Shown here in pieces: positions 33,401 to 39,282 of a stretch of 64,000 nt of DNA. Origin of the DNA: Norana najaformis (taxonomy: Eukaryota; Annelida; Clitellata; Crassiclitellata; Hormogastridae); the NCBI GenBank assembly GCA_964023275.1, contig OZ029917.1, forward strand, positions 28,472,005 to 28,536,004, read 5' to 3'. The notes below the pieces were generated by a model. The model saw only the letters and a program-made list of their open reading frames with translations. It made no database searches and had not been told where the DNA came from. Position 1 is the stretch's first letter; every line of letters starts with the position of its first letter. The position numbers and the translations under genes are program-made.

Positions 33401-36400
33401 AAAATCCAGCGTCTACGTCGAAGAAACCGAAAAGCAGGTGCTGCTGGAATTGTACAGGCATTCAAACCAAACACGATCCTGACAGTCCACTGGGATAGGA
33501 AGCTGATGTTTGATTTGAGAGGGAAAGAGAAAGTGTATAGGCCACTGGTTTTAGCGATGGTGGAGAAGAAACTGTTGTCAAATCCAAAGATACCTACAGG
33601 GACTGGTCAAGCTGTGCACAACGGAATACGAGAATGGGGTCGGGAAGGCTTGGTCCGGAACATGTTTCGACACAACCATCTCTAACTCTGCCCAACTATC
33701 AGGTCCCTACGTCATTCTGGAGCAGCTACTGGGCCGGCCTCTTCTACACCAGCTGTCGACACCATATCATGGAACCTGTTGTATTGGCTGCCACCTTTGG
33801 AGTATGTATGGGGCCTAGCCATGGACCAGAAGTCCTCGTCTTCAAACGATTTCAAGAACAGTGGTCATTCATCGAAAAGAAAAATACGACGATGCCTCCT
33901 CCGATGACTTGGCCTCATCTGAGCTCATCAATGTCCAAGACGAAGTCATTGTATTCTGTGAGCAGCAGCAGCAAGATCAGCAACCCCTTGAGGACTACCA
34001 CGAACTATTCCAAATAATGCATGTCTTTTTGGGAAGGACCTCAAATCATGGGACAGACATCCGTGCCCCTGGTCCGATGCATTAAGCTCGTTGGATGTCG
34101 AAAGGAATATACAGTATCAAAGTTTGGCTCTTCAGGTCACAGTTCAAACTGTCGGCAAGAGAATCTCCGGGACTGCTACGTGTGAACATATTTCTCGCAA
34201 AACTTTACATCAAGTACTGGTTCCTGGCACCTGTGGCCTCCAAAGCAGCTAAGAATGACCTGCCCTTCTTGCAGCAAAATGATGCTTACCCTGATCGCGA
34301 TATCAAAGGAGCTACTTCAAGCAAGCTAACCGGTCATCTCTGGTACCTTTCCGAGGATTTGATCTTTTTCAGCCTCTTTGATCCGGGAGTGGACTTGACC
34401 ACAAAAAGGCCATGCTGAGAGCATTAACAGAGAAAAGGAGCAAAACAGCCCATTGAAACGCATAGAGGTGGAATTGGCAATGGTACAACAGAAGACTCTT
34501 ACTGATTTCATGACAGTGTGGAGCAGAAATGTATTTGGAACGCTGGGCTTGCCGGTTGGATTCCTAACCGATGTGTATCATGAGTGGCTAGCACATAGGT
34601 CAATAGGGACACTAATAGTAGGGTTGGACATATAAGCCACGCCCAGTACATGTGTGCAGCAACGCGCATTGATGCAAGGCCAACAAACAGTCTGATAATA
34701 TACATGTAGCTGAACACACACGTGTTAATGTATCTATACCTATACGCCAAACTGATGTAAGAAGACCCTGATTCTTGGAACAGTATGGATGAGTCCAAGG
34801 CTGCAGAGACAATCGTCAGCCCACTAGTGTGTCGCCATCATCCAAGACATGGCACAGCCAGGGCGCTTTAAGAGTGAAGAACATTTGCAGTATGTGCTTC
34901 AAGTTATCGAACAGACTGGGAAAACTTTCCCGATGCGAGAAAATTAATGCTACTCGAGAAACCATAGAAGCATACTGTATACTATACATTCAGTATACAG
35001 TAGTTTGACTTTAAAAACTGTTCTGTATCGGTTCGAGACTGTTAAAAACGCCAGTTCTCATTGCAGTTTGATTTCTTGCACGGCTTAGCCAAACTGATGG
35101 CAAACATTTTTTATTCTACCATTTAGGCCATGTGGCTAAACGTTATGGTCGTTGAGCGATCTGTAAACATTAAAAATTTTCACTCAAAATTTGAACATAT
35201 TTTTTATAATAAGGAATATCTTGAAAGGTTGTGACTCAATATTGCTTTGCAATTAATTTTCGCCATATAAATAAAGGCCACCGTAATGCATACATACGTA
35301 AATGCATAAACACATACATGCATACACACTACATCATACAGCATGCAGTGGTGCATACATGCAGGCCCTATAACGAACATATATGTAGACCTACACAGTG
35401 GTTGAATTGCTCATCCAGAGGTGGCGGGTCTCCAAATTTTTGCAAATCCAAAGTCCAAGCTTATCTGGCGAATCTATAACCGATATTCGCTATTTGGATA
35501 AAACTTAGAAATGCCCAAAACACGACGCATGTTATTGTAATTATTAATATTTTTAATATTAATATTAATATCATTATCATTATTATCATCATCATCATTA
35601 TTATTATTATCATCATTATTATAATAGGCGTCAGAAACGACTTCCAGGGTGTCGGAACATTTTCAATTATGAAACAAATCTATTGTTGCTGGAGCAAGTA
35701 GAGCTGCTGTGGCGTCCAGGCTGGCACACTGGAAACAGGTCGACTAGCTGCACCTCCGAATCTCGTGATCTTGTCTGTAAGCGCTGTGGTGAAGAAGCAA
35801 CCCTGAGTTAGCGGTCGCGTAAGTGTAGAGCGTTCTGTGGGCGTTTCTTCGTTGAAGCGCAAGAACTTCCGGTGTGGATCGGACGAACATCCAGCACCAC
35901 CAACTCCCTCCTCTTCATCGCCGTCGTCGTCTGCTTCGAAGGCGCCTGCGTCGTGGGCTTCACTGACCCGAGCGTCGACGTCTCCTCGACCTCGACCCGC
36001 CGGCTGACCTTCGACAGGCAGTGTGGCTCCTTGACCCAGATTATTATTATTATTATTATTATTGTAAGCAGAAACACATTGTAATGTCCGTTTTAACTCC
36101 TTTTTATTGATACTGTGTAATGTAATGTTACATGTACAATGTCACCACAAGTCCCGTGAAAACTGTAATGTCCGCCCGACGCCCGACTACCAATGTCATG
36201 AGCCCATATCTATTACACACATCAACTAAAAAGTATTAAGAAACATGTTAGAAAAGACTAGGCTTAGCCTTAGATCAAAATGTCAAATGCAATGATTTAC
36301 AGAAACAAAAAACAACAAAATAAAACAAATTAAATATGCATAACAGATAAAATTAAAGAGACCAGTAAGCACAGATCTACCGACAGTTCAACTAGTCTTA

Positions 36401-36594
36401 GAAGTTGTGTGCTTCACTCCTATTTCAGGAGACGGGTCTCCTATTTTTGGTGGCGGATCTCATAATTCAAGTGGTGGGTCCCATATTTCAGGTGACGGAT
36501 CTCAAATCAGAGGTTCAGGGTCTCAGCTCCGGGGGTACCCGGCTGAATTTAAGCACTGGGCCTACAGATATGTATATATGTATATACGTGCATA

Positions 36595-36667
<73 letters not shown>

Positions 36668-37020
36668 GCAAACATTTAAACGTTATTGAGTATTTTTATC
36701 GGAGTTGTAAACTTATTTATGCTCCGCACACTTCGTAGCAATGGAATAGTTCTTGCACACGATGAACTGCGACGCTGATAAAGTTTAACTGACCATTTAG
36801 GCATCTTTCTGTTGTCTTATTTGTTTAGTTGTTAACTGAAAAAATAAGAAAACTTGAGCATGTGATTCGCCTAAAAGACAGTCGAATCGCAGACCTTGTT
36901 GAACGTCTGACAAAGGCCGGTTATGACCCAAACGAACCATCTGCAGTGGCACCGGATATTTTCGGAAAAAAGACGACGTCTTCTGTAAACAACAAAGCAC
37001 TTATATCTCGAAGAAAGTGA
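12267..37020 (+). CDS. SPEF1: SPEF1 (sperm flagellar 1 / CLAMP) orthologue, five exons, 244 aa
   Basis: SPEF1 is a microtubule-binding and bundling protein of motile cilia and flagella (central apparatus) and of polarised epithelia. Joining 12267-12429, 13445-13556, 23219-23383, 28712-28814 and 36829-37020 gives 244 residues, close to vertebrate SPEF1 (about 236). All junctions are GT..AG and phases agree (1, 2, 2, 0). Residues ~27-130 form the calponin-homology domain: LTWVDKVPLSRQKKSLSRDF, then MAEIVKYFLPKYVELHHFSP, then VLSKIGLQL and VVENVLIAIRDKI. Residues ~160-211 are a charged coiled coil (QQETIEKQEQ; KIRKLEHVIRLKDSRIADL), the conserved SPEF1 C-terminal helix. The start is either ATG 12267 or the better-context ATG 12273. 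Introns total about 24 kb and are full of transposons. I infer a functional gene: no stop, frameshift or broken splice site is seen. Confidence 0.9.
12542..12655. repeat. 26-bp minisatellite in SPEF1 intron 1
   Basis: About 4.5 copies of a 26-bp unit beginning GTCAGCGTCATCAGACTCCA, with a few substitutions, lie about 110 bp downstream of the exon 1 donor. Confidence 0.9.
13445..13556 (+). CDS. SPEF1: SPEF1 exon 2
   Basis: The acceptor TTTGCTTCTTGAAG precedes TGACCATGGCC. The G left by exon 1 plus TG gives Val, so the joined reading is SDG-V-T-MAEIVKYFLP, the CH-domain continuation. It ends ...NWFHLN plus CG before donor GTAACA at 13557. The exon is 112 nt and cannot be found by ORF length alone; it was recognised by protein similarity and phase. 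Confidence 0.88.
14521..16070 (-). pseudogene. hAT transposase remnant (DUF4371/ZMYM type), in SPEF1 intron 2
   Basis: Minus-strand frames give YDNGANMAGKYNGAQAKI and IFSPCGCHTLKLCGN (15650-15740), FGTIQTVYNLFTSSPKRWKL (near 15550-15600) and SLHGMSETRWSDRVLKA (15457-15510). A decayed middle follows, then an intact C-terminal run (14521-15054) with the hAT dimerisation signature TIPATVASAERSFSKLKLIK and STMSQERLVKLARLSIES. This is the order of DUF4371-hAT proteins (ZMYM1/TTF-type relatives). The N-terminal zinc finger and the first catalytic part are missing, and stops break the middle. It is antisense to SPEF1 and inside its intron, so it is not part of the mature host transcript. Confidence 0.8.
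16167..16405 (-). repeat. LINE family A 3' end
   Basis: Same 3' UTR as at 50486-50700 (CAGCGCCCAACGAAAGCCAC, GGACCAGCTTATTCA, CGGTTCCAGGTCAAGAT, GTGAAAGAGGAATG), with the terminal repeat side at 16167. 5'-truncated. Confidence 0.85.
16406..17079. other. Intronic stretch, no element recognised
   Basis: AT-rich; nothing with coding or repeat structure that I can support. Confidence 0.4.
17449..18285 (+). repeat. Left arm of ~0.85-kb inverted repeat flanking SPEF1 exon 3
   Basis: This segment recurs as reverse complement at 23517-24373. Shared tracts include GGCTAGCGGTGATATTGGCG, GATCGCACTCCTTCCAGTCC, GCACGCGTTGCACTTTGGAG and GGCCGTATTTCGCATCATCG. Both arms begin with TGTAATGTTTT at the outer side. 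The arms differ by substitutions and short indels. Open frames on both strands here have no recognisable domain. Confidence 0.85.
18456..18483. repeat. (AAT)n microsatellite
   Basis: About nine AAT/ATA units. Confidence 0.9.
18893..19429 (+). CDS. N-terminal zinc-finger region of the RLE-type element, with repeat-encoded tail
   Basis: From ATG 18893 the frame begins with MNGRPAKGKGTCSICWATF, then HRHGPRPDSCPGSGQPP. The C-x2-C...H..G....C.GS..PP pattern is the N-terminal finger I associate with this RT family. From residue ~85 the frame runs through the 30-bp minisatellite and becomes REPPPWQRNS-like decapeptide repeats, stopping at 19429. In related proteins the finger precedes the RT domain in one polypeptide. 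Here the RT frame restarts out of phase at 19672, so the reading was broken or the repeat array inserted between the two parts. A functional separate protein seems unlikely but cannot be excluded. Confidence 0.5.
   Translation: MNGRPAKGKGTCSICWATFKTHASDGTIHRHGPRPDSCPGSGQPPAEILSPSAVVALSSAASPANQDSIQMQPDSGRQCRLRHVASREPPPWQRNSREPPPWQRNRREPPPWQRNSREPSPWQRNSREPSPWQRNSRESPPWQRNSRPPPWLRNTRNNLYGNGSPAGTVGNCSLGNGS
19147..19380. repeat. 30-bp minisatellite with X-box-like core
   Basis: Six full 30-bp copies plus diverged ones, each containing CCTCCATGGCAACGGAAC or a close variant. The core of most copies fits the degenerate RFX X-box pattern RYYNYY-AT-RRNRAC (for example 19159-19172, 19189-19202, 19219-19232, 19249-19262, 19279-19292, 19365-19378). 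The array is GC-rich compared with its surroundings. Confidence 0.9.
19430..19671 (+). promoter_or_regulatory. Possible internal promoter/leader of the RLE-type element
   Basis: TATAAGG at 19438-19444 follows the minisatellite and several GGAAC/GTTCC motifs, and lies about 230 bp before the long RT frame. The interval contains repeated GTCG and GGATTACTT words. It could be a TATA-driven leader fed by upstream repeats, as in retroelements with tandem promoter monomers, or simply decayed coding sequence. Inference only. Confidence 0.3.
19672..22251 (+). CDS. Reverse transcriptase with restriction-like-type endonuclease (859 codons, one frameshift from full end)
   Basis: The open frame first reads TTG at 19672, so the true start is unknown. 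Residues ~45-120 are the N-terminal block of this family (RIPRTARTSCAALL; KWSNLLAFGGCILVKPKRGG). RT motifs follow: SAGPDGITPQHLK (~239-250), DGGIRPIAVGYTWRR (~297-311), VKLDFANAFNTLRRD with D366, TQQGDPMGP (~417-425), and FLDD with D449-D450 in place of YADD. The C-terminus carries C752-x-C754-x9-H764-x3-C768, RH777-778, KRPDG (P811 D812) and WDVTV (D828). That CCHC-plus-PD..D layout resembles the restriction-like endonuclease of R2-like elements, and no AP endonuclease is present. No in-frame stop occurs in 859 codons. The stop at 22249-22251 comes from a frameshift, because the next frame continues the conserved end. Confidence 0.8.
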   Translation: MERVTTLVLTSSSFSSLRKALGRPPESNPAQAYRSSSDGHRHPELKLLHPNIRGALVKRIPRTARTSCAALLGELIEAVVSEPDDTGKWSNLLAFGGCILVKPKRGGVKRNITRAILSRITNWRSKGSAGCTDEVEHKPTASRGTGLTKRDTTKHLASAVASKLEDGNYKAAIRLICSDDTPAPDTPETLAGLRMKHPPASSDRRPFCDPKHSDRFAALNTSERAIVEAISSFPAGSSAGPDGITPQHLKDLTSAGVDLNLIHHLSDLVNLMLEGSLPAEVNEVIYGANLMALKKKDGGIRPIAVGYTWRRLAAKCANAHALTKLSPLLAPIQLGVGVPGGAEAAVHATRRWATSMSTDAVLVKLDFANAFNTLRRDSLLEAVARDVPELYRFAHAAYSCSPLLKHGSNILRSEEGTQQGDPMGPMEFCITIQPILQQLKSELKIAFLDDLTLGGSVDVLALDVQLVAQESAKLGLRLNRAKCEIVSQNDENQVDSLAFSGFNHTPLREATLLGTPLMPGPAVEKVVNEKANDLERAVGRLSELHAHDALVLLRNGLSVPKLLYTMRTAVCTECSSLTRFYSLLRDGLSTILNVELSDEKWLQASLSVRDGGLGIRCASTLALSAFLASAASTSQLQTHMLRPESADTSDELVNTALNAWMVFMDAEPPTGSAAHRQMEWDSRWTSKASASLHESANNPRDRSRLLASQAPRSGDWMLAPPVTALGLRLSDEVIRTAVGMRLGTTLCEPHLCHCGERVDPRGLHGLVCRKSAGRQQRHNMLNDIIWRALTKANLPAQKEPLGLTREDGKRPDGVTLITWSRGRCLTWDVTVSDTFAGSHLGFTSDGPSEAANRVVSAKG
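22250..22466 (+). pseudogene. C-terminal continuation of the RLE-type protein in another frame
   Basis: Read in the shifted frame from about 22250 the sequence gives KYATIAQTHSFVAVALETSG, then WSMEGLDFLWELGRRMT and LETSYLLQRLSVAVQRGNAF. The fragment at 44222-44536 shows the same block (IPLAFETLGPINLQGLEFL, RETAFLFQRIACTIKR). One small indel near 22248 therefore separates this copy from a complete protein. Confidence 0.75.
22476..22600. repeat. (ATG)n(ATA)n / (TTA)n compound microsatellite
   Basis: GAT/ATA units run into AAT and then TTA units, so the two halves are complementary and could form a hairpin. Open frames reading poly-Met/Ile/Asn here are repeat artefacts. Confidence 0.9.
22605..22995 (+). 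repeat. Two adjoining LINE 3' fragments (L2-like)
   Basis: 22610-22850 matches 25930-26200: CTAGAACTGTTCTT..GAACGAGCTTTTCGGCTACT, reading TRTVLVERAFRLL and then FGTLS. From about 22880 a second type begins, matching 10770-10870 (CGCAAGCGCTTGAAATCTGT, then a TGATGAGTTTGTTCTTGAAG block). Both are short, broken C-terminal/3' UTR pieces on the plus strand. Confidence 0.6.
23219..23383 (+). CDS. SPEF1: SPEF1 exon 3
   Basis: The acceptor is CACTGTTAGCAG at 23218. The first base T completes CG from exon 2 (Arg), then VLSKIGLQLDTEVVHALAQC, PWVVENVLIAIRDKIEIIIE and a linker to TSVTY, ending with AG before donor GTATAT at 23384. It encodes the last CH-domain helices. The right arm of a long inverted repeat starts only 134 bp downstream. 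Confidence 0.88.
23517..24373 (-). repeat. Right arm of ~0.85-kb inverted repeat flanking SPEF1 exon 3
   Basis: Reverse-complement partner of 17449-18285; see that entry for shared tracts. The inner side is GAGACGATGATGCGAAATAC (about 23530-23549) and the outer side ends TAAAACATTACA near 24361-24372. No obvious target duplication was found. Confidence 0.85.
24414..24560 (-). repeat. LINE family A 3' end
   Basis: Shares the (CGTAAT)n side, a CGAAAGCTAAG block, AACCAGCTTATTCA and a CGATAGGCAAGAAG block with the full element at 50486. 5'-truncated, 40 bp beyond the long inverted-repeat arm. Confidence 0.75.
24730..25330 (+). pseudogene. Composite LINE fragment, copy 1 (two RT types joined)
   Basis: 24745-24900 is a piece of an L2-like RT (reading SDNINVYQSVSNPMFISKVVEKI; N-Y-R-P-V-S-N-type block). 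It is followed directly by the C-terminal part of another non-LTR RT type: EQVTEICYLGSVVTQDAK, FKRTIALGKDA, RMIKALIWNVVLCGSETWTM and DIKRLEAFEMWI. The same two pieces occur in the same order at 26450-27960, where ~700 bp more RT sequence lies between them. One copy therefore derives from the other by duplication, with loss of the middle here. Frameshifts make it non-functional. Confidence 0.7.
25331..25920. other. Intronic stretch, no element recognised
   Basis: The stretch is rich in short GAACTGAACT-type words and contains a possible short repeat at 25370-25460. Nothing is assignable to a family. Confidence 0.35.
25921..26335 (+). repeat. L2-like LINE 3' end
   Basis: Reads RTRTVLRERAFQLL and SQLKTYLFQIAYPP before a stop near 26200. 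The 3' UTR CACCATCGATTGATGCCTTG, then a GGCGCTATAAAA block and an ATTACAATTATA tail ends at about 26335. The minus-strand element at 28837-30500 has the same tail. Confidence 0.7.
26450..27960 (+). pseudogene. Composite LINE fragment, copy 2 (L2-like RT plus second RT type)
   Basis: 26480-27300 reads, with frameshifts, an L2/CR1-like RT: VSNPMFISKVVEKIVFGQML, DIDAGHVTLLALLDVS, FDMVDYNILL and QYADDVKLHKSCL (YADD kept, near 26973). Near 27365 it passes to a different RT C-terminus: INGEEIEQVTEFCYLGS, IKRTIALGKDAY, KALIWNVALCGSETWTM and a RIITEGMLDGKRTRGRPRQM-like block. Stops and indels interrupt both parts. It lies in SPEF1 intron 3. Confidence 0.75.
27961..28711. other. End of SPEF1 intron 3, no element recognised
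   Basis: Contains the acceptor tract TGCTGTTGCTTTTGCAG directly before exon 4. Otherwise nothing recognisable. Confidence 0.45.
28712..28814 (+). CDS. SPEF1: SPEF1 exon 4
   Basis: The first G completes AG from exon 3 (Arg). The exon then reads AGDHNSTPKRSDMIHQTYDK and RQQETIEKQEQTIE, ending in phase 0 before donor GTACGT at 28815. It encodes the linker and the start of the coiled coil. It lies only 22 bp from the 3' end of a minus-strand LINE in intron 4. Confidence 0.85.
28837..30500 (-). pseudogene. L2-like LINE, degenerate RT, in SPEF1 intron 4
   Basis: The minus strand carries SKSFLAPATYETIDP (~29930), an SAYRKNQSTETALL-like block (~29800), STVDHDILLQRFKHYWFGL and VPLGSVRSLVLLTL (QGSVLGP-type), FYFYANDTQLFLS (~29440, catalytic YADD changed to YAND), then NSLARAITNTTMYQHATPIL and IQFKICLIVHNVL (29100-29360). 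The 3' UTR ends with GGCGCTGCAGAAATTAAAG near 28840. The YAND change plus frameshifts show a dead copy. Its 3' end lies 22 bp inside the intron, close to the exon 4 donor. Confidence 0.75.
30648..30775 (-). repeat. LINE family A 3' end
   Basis: Terminal CGTAATCCTAATCCTAAT side, then CAGCGCCCAACGAAAGCTAA and AACCAGCTTATTCACAGG; truncated in the 3' UTR. Confidence 0.85.
30776..31440. other. Intronic stretch, no element recognised
   Basis: Open frames are shadows without family similarity. Confidence 0.35.
31445..31575. repeat. Degenerate 15-bp tandem repeat
   Basis: Repeated TTGCACACGGCTCTT-like units (TTTGCACGTGGTTCT, TTGCACACGGCTCTT, TTGCACATGGGTCTT), irregularly spaced. Confidence 0.6.
31615..34620 (+). 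pseudogene. Broken gene of an unclassified repetitive (transposase-like) protein family
   Basis: N-terminal part: KQVLGHFMHCHSVLKEDIRT, DFWSCARIPTKTLPTLDK (31919-32060) and, in another frame, KLEQLFCGWQGLKKNKSR with ELFDIAHANAMELIENQED (32062-32230). C-terminal part: LAAMLGRNALCDRAAMMMVF, DPEALALSRSKIQRLRRRN (33280-33420), TILTVHWDRKLMFDLRGKEK, VYRPLVLAMV, ACRHHIMEPVVLAATFGV (~33750-33800), SHGPEVLVFKRFQEQWSFIE and LTGHLWYLSEDLIFFSLFD (~34330-34390). I know this order from repetitive invertebrate proteins; the D..../CRHH.E layout suggests an RNase H-like transposase, but the superfamily is not known to me. A LINE tail at 33099-33226 interrupts it, and several frameshifts make it dead. Confidence 0.55.
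33099..33226 (+). repeat. LINE family B 3' tail inserted in the transposon gene
   Basis: CTGATGAGTTTATCTTGAAG, then AGGCGCTATACAAATTTC and an ATTACAAATTACA tail ending at about 33222. Same tail as 10845-10899. Confidence 0.75.
34621..35520. other. Intronic stretch, no element recognised
   Basis: Includes ATACATACA-rich sequence near 35285-35340; no gene recognised. Confidence 0.4.
35530..35630. repeat. (ATT/ATC)n compound microsatellite
   Basis: AATATT runs followed by ATTATC and ATC units. A second (ATT)n run is at 36039-36065. Confidence 0.9.
36422..36556 (+). repeat. Short degenerate repeats ending in a 28S rRNA 5'-end-like segment
   Basis: 36425-36520 holds imperfect GGTGACGGATCTCA-type units (reading GDGSQ-like). 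The end TACCCGGCTGAATTTAAGCA (36536-36555) matches the conserved start of eukaryotic 28S rRNA (TACCCGCTGAATTTAAGCA) with one inserted base, and CTCAAATCAGAGG (36501-36513) resembles the preceding CTCAGATCAGACG. It may be a tiny rDNA fragment. The (CA)n run follows 40 bp later. Confidence 0.4.
36597..36666. repeat. (CA)n microsatellite
   Basis: About 34 uninterrupted CA units about 160 bp before SPEF1 exon 5. Thr-His repeat frames here are artefacts. Confidence 0.95.
36829..37020 (+). CDS. SPEF1: SPEF1 exon 5 (terminal)
   Basis: The acceptor TTATTTGTTTAG precedes TTGTTAACTG in phase 0. The exon reads LLTEKIRKLEHVIRLKDSRI, then ADLVERLTKAGYDPNEPSAV, and ends ...ALISRRK with TGA at 37018-37020. 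KIRKLEHVIRLKDSRIADL matches the conserved C-terminal helix of SPEF1. No canonical AATAAA is seen close downstream. Confidence 0.88.
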   Translation: MLTEKIRKLEHVIRLKDSRIADLVERLTKAGYDPNEPSAVAPDIFGKKTTSSVNNKALISRRK

Positions 37021-37440
37021 CAGGCCAATCATAAAAGATGAATTAGTATGAACTCTCATGCAAACACATATCTACATTAATTTTACCATTATAGGCTAGC
37101 TAGAGCATCACACATCACACTCAATTTTAACATTAATGTCGTTTGTGTGAAACGCCGACCATTTAATTTAATTGTGCAGTGAAAATGTAAAAATGTGCGA
37201 TGCACAAGGCTTACAGTTTACAAGCAAGTAAACAACGTTGAATAATGTGTTACGAATTGGACCAAATAGTAGACCTAAGCTGTGCACTTTAGATAAAACA
37301 ACTCGAAAATCTGTAATAATATCATTTAGTGTTTTAATCGTTTGTTTTCCCACACGTTTTACCTTACTATTATTTTAATTTTTAAGCCAAGGTAGGAATA
37401 ATCCTGAGATTGTTGTCTTTAACAGTTAGGAGGTGGCACG
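37021..37440. other. SPEF1 3' region, polyadenylation site not identified
   Basis: The SPEF1 3' UTR should lie here. Only weak AT-rich polyadenylation-like words are present. Confidence 0.3.
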
Positions 37441-37449
37441 AATTATTAT

Positions 37450-37560
37450 TATTCCTGCATTTATTAAGCGCCACTTTCTAATGACTAAGCATTAATCGAT
37501 GGCTCTGAGCAATTCTGAAGGAAGGACTTACTCAAGTTCCCCACACAGTAACAGTCACAG
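37450..37560 (-). repeat. L2-like LINE 3' tail
   Basis: On the minus strand, ATTGCTCAGAGCCATCGATT, then AATGCTTAGTCATTAG and a GGCGCTTAATAAATGCAG tail. A plus-strand copy is at 46590-46660. Confidence 0.65.
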
Positions 37561-37583
37561 AGGAAGATCGGAGTAGTATATTC

Positions 37584-38532
37584 TAGAGCTGTTCAACAAT
37601 TAAAAATTTTAATCGCGATTAAAAAATAATTGCGATTAATCTTGCCATTAATTGCATCATGAAAAAACAACAAAGCAGGATTGTTTTTATAGATAGTATT
37701 AAATAGTAAATACTGTTCAAAAATATGAGGTTCGTTTAAAGAAAAAACTGATCACTGTTGTTAATTTGTCAATTTCTTATTAACAGAAATTTAGATTTAC
37801 CAAGTTTCTGTTTTTCATAAGTCTGTTCCAACCAGTTGTTGAGATAAACTAACTTGTTCACATTGTCAGGTGAGAGTGCTGAACGTTTCTTATTAATAGG
37901 CTAATGTCTCCAACACCAGAAAACAGTCTTTCGCGGTAGTTGCTGGCGAGCCTAGATATTTCCGTGCTAACTTTGCCAGTGTCATGTGCACCTTCTTGGG
38001 TTTCCCACCACTCCAAAGGACAAAAATCTATGTCAATTTGAGGTTCATCTTTGTAACAGCAGCGCTGCTGAAGCAGATCTTGGTGCAAGAGGTTCGCCTT
38101 CGGAGTCTGATAAAAACTCTTGCATGCGAGATTTTTTCTTTGTTGGGCTTGGAGAATTTTTGTAACTTTGTTTGAATGGTTCATTCTCTTCTTTCATCGC
38201 ATCATCAGCAAACCACACGCACATAACCGTTCACTGAAAGGACGAATACGAATAGCTTGTCTACACCGCCATTAACCAGAAACTGTCTTGGTTGCCTACG
38301 AGTTCGCCCAACACAACTGGGTGAATTAAGCCCAATTTTGGCCAAAGACTTTTGGAATCGGCGGTACCTCACGCATTACAGTGTTCGATAAATTCCTATT
38401 CAAAACTGTGCTGCGATTAAAATTTAATCGCGATTAAAATTTAATCGCGATTAAATTTTTTAATCGCGTTAATCGTCCCGAAAATTTAACGCGTTAATTG
38501 CGCGCGTTAACTGCGATTAATCAACAGCCCTA
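37584..38532 (-). mobile_element. hAT non-autonomous element with TIR and 8-bp target duplication
   Basis: The element begins TAGAGCTGTTCAAC (37584) and ends CAACAGCCCTA (38532). It is flanked by the identical octamer GTATATTC at 37576-37583 and 38533-38540, the duplication length of hAT elements. Subterminal regions are packed with AATCGCGATTAA words. A minus-strand frame (37858-38184) keeps hAT C-terminal traces (IDIDFCPLEWWETQ, then SNYRERLFSGVGDISLLIRN, from the dimerisation domain), so it is an internally deleted derivative of a real hAT element. Confidence 0.85.
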
Positions 38533-38540
38533 GTATATTC

Positions 38541-38612
38541 GTAATTCGTCTTCATAAGATTTCTACAGCGCCCAACGAAAGCTATGTCGCGGGAACCAGC
38601 TTATTCACAGTA
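38541..38612 (-). repeat. LINE family A 3' end, cut by hAT insertion
   Basis: GATTTCTACAGCGCCCAACG, then AACCAGCTTATTCACAG. The hAT element's right target duplication abuts its terminal side, so the hAT copy probably inserted at the LINE 3' end. Confidence 0.75.
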
Positions 38613-38904
38613 TAAAAAGGCATCAGAATGAGCCCATACGGTAACTTGTCGTCCGTTCTAGACAGCCAGGGTGATAGCTAGGAAGCTGGCTAGTGTTATT
38701 ATTTTTTGATGATTTAGGATTATGAAATTAGCGTTGTTCTGTTATAGCTATAGTCTTCCATGATGGTTTTTTTTAAGGGAAGGGTGCTGCAAAAGCGACT
38801 GCGCTAAAGCGCTGGATAGGCATAATTAAGCGCTGATGGAGGACAGTAGTCTCCCTATTATCTCCCGAGACCCGCCTTGTAGCAGAGGCCGTTGATAAAA
38901 GCAA

Positions 38905-39270
38905 GGCCCTCTTGATTTATTGGACTCAGAATATTGAAGGCCAGTTATCTGATTTATCATACAAACTCACCTATGTTCCACCGCTCGCAATTTCTGCACT
39001 GACCTTTCACTCAAAACTGAAAACATTCTTCATTCGCATATCCTATCCTGACTCCCCTTCTTCCTCTTATCCCTCTTTCCGCTCCAATCTCAGACATCAC
39101 CCACCGTAGCTGCCACGTTGTCTCTCTGCCTGACTTGGATCTTGACCTGGAACCGAACACTTTTGCCTGTCGATTTTGTTTTGACTGAGCGTCTGTAAAT
39201 AAGCTGATCCTGTGACTTGGCTTTCGTTTGGCGCTGTAGAAATCTCGGAATTACGATTAAGATTACAAAG
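38905..39270 (+). pseudogene. LINE family A 3' end, plus-strand copy
   Basis: Reads QLSDLSYKLTYVPPLAISAL, then FHSKLKTFFIRISYPDSPSS and RSNLRHHPP before a stop, matching the end of the 1141-residue protein (RQLSGQSYELTNTSPLSVSA; FHSRLKTLLFLNSYPDSSSS; FKQHPP). The 3' UTR and ATTACGATTAAGATTAC tail follow. It is the only plus-strand copy of the eleven found here. Confidence 0.85.
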
Positions 39271-39282
39271 CAGTATGGTGGC

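Noticed and set aside
36405..36689. Thr-His repeat open frames
   Set aside because: Translation of the (CA)n run.
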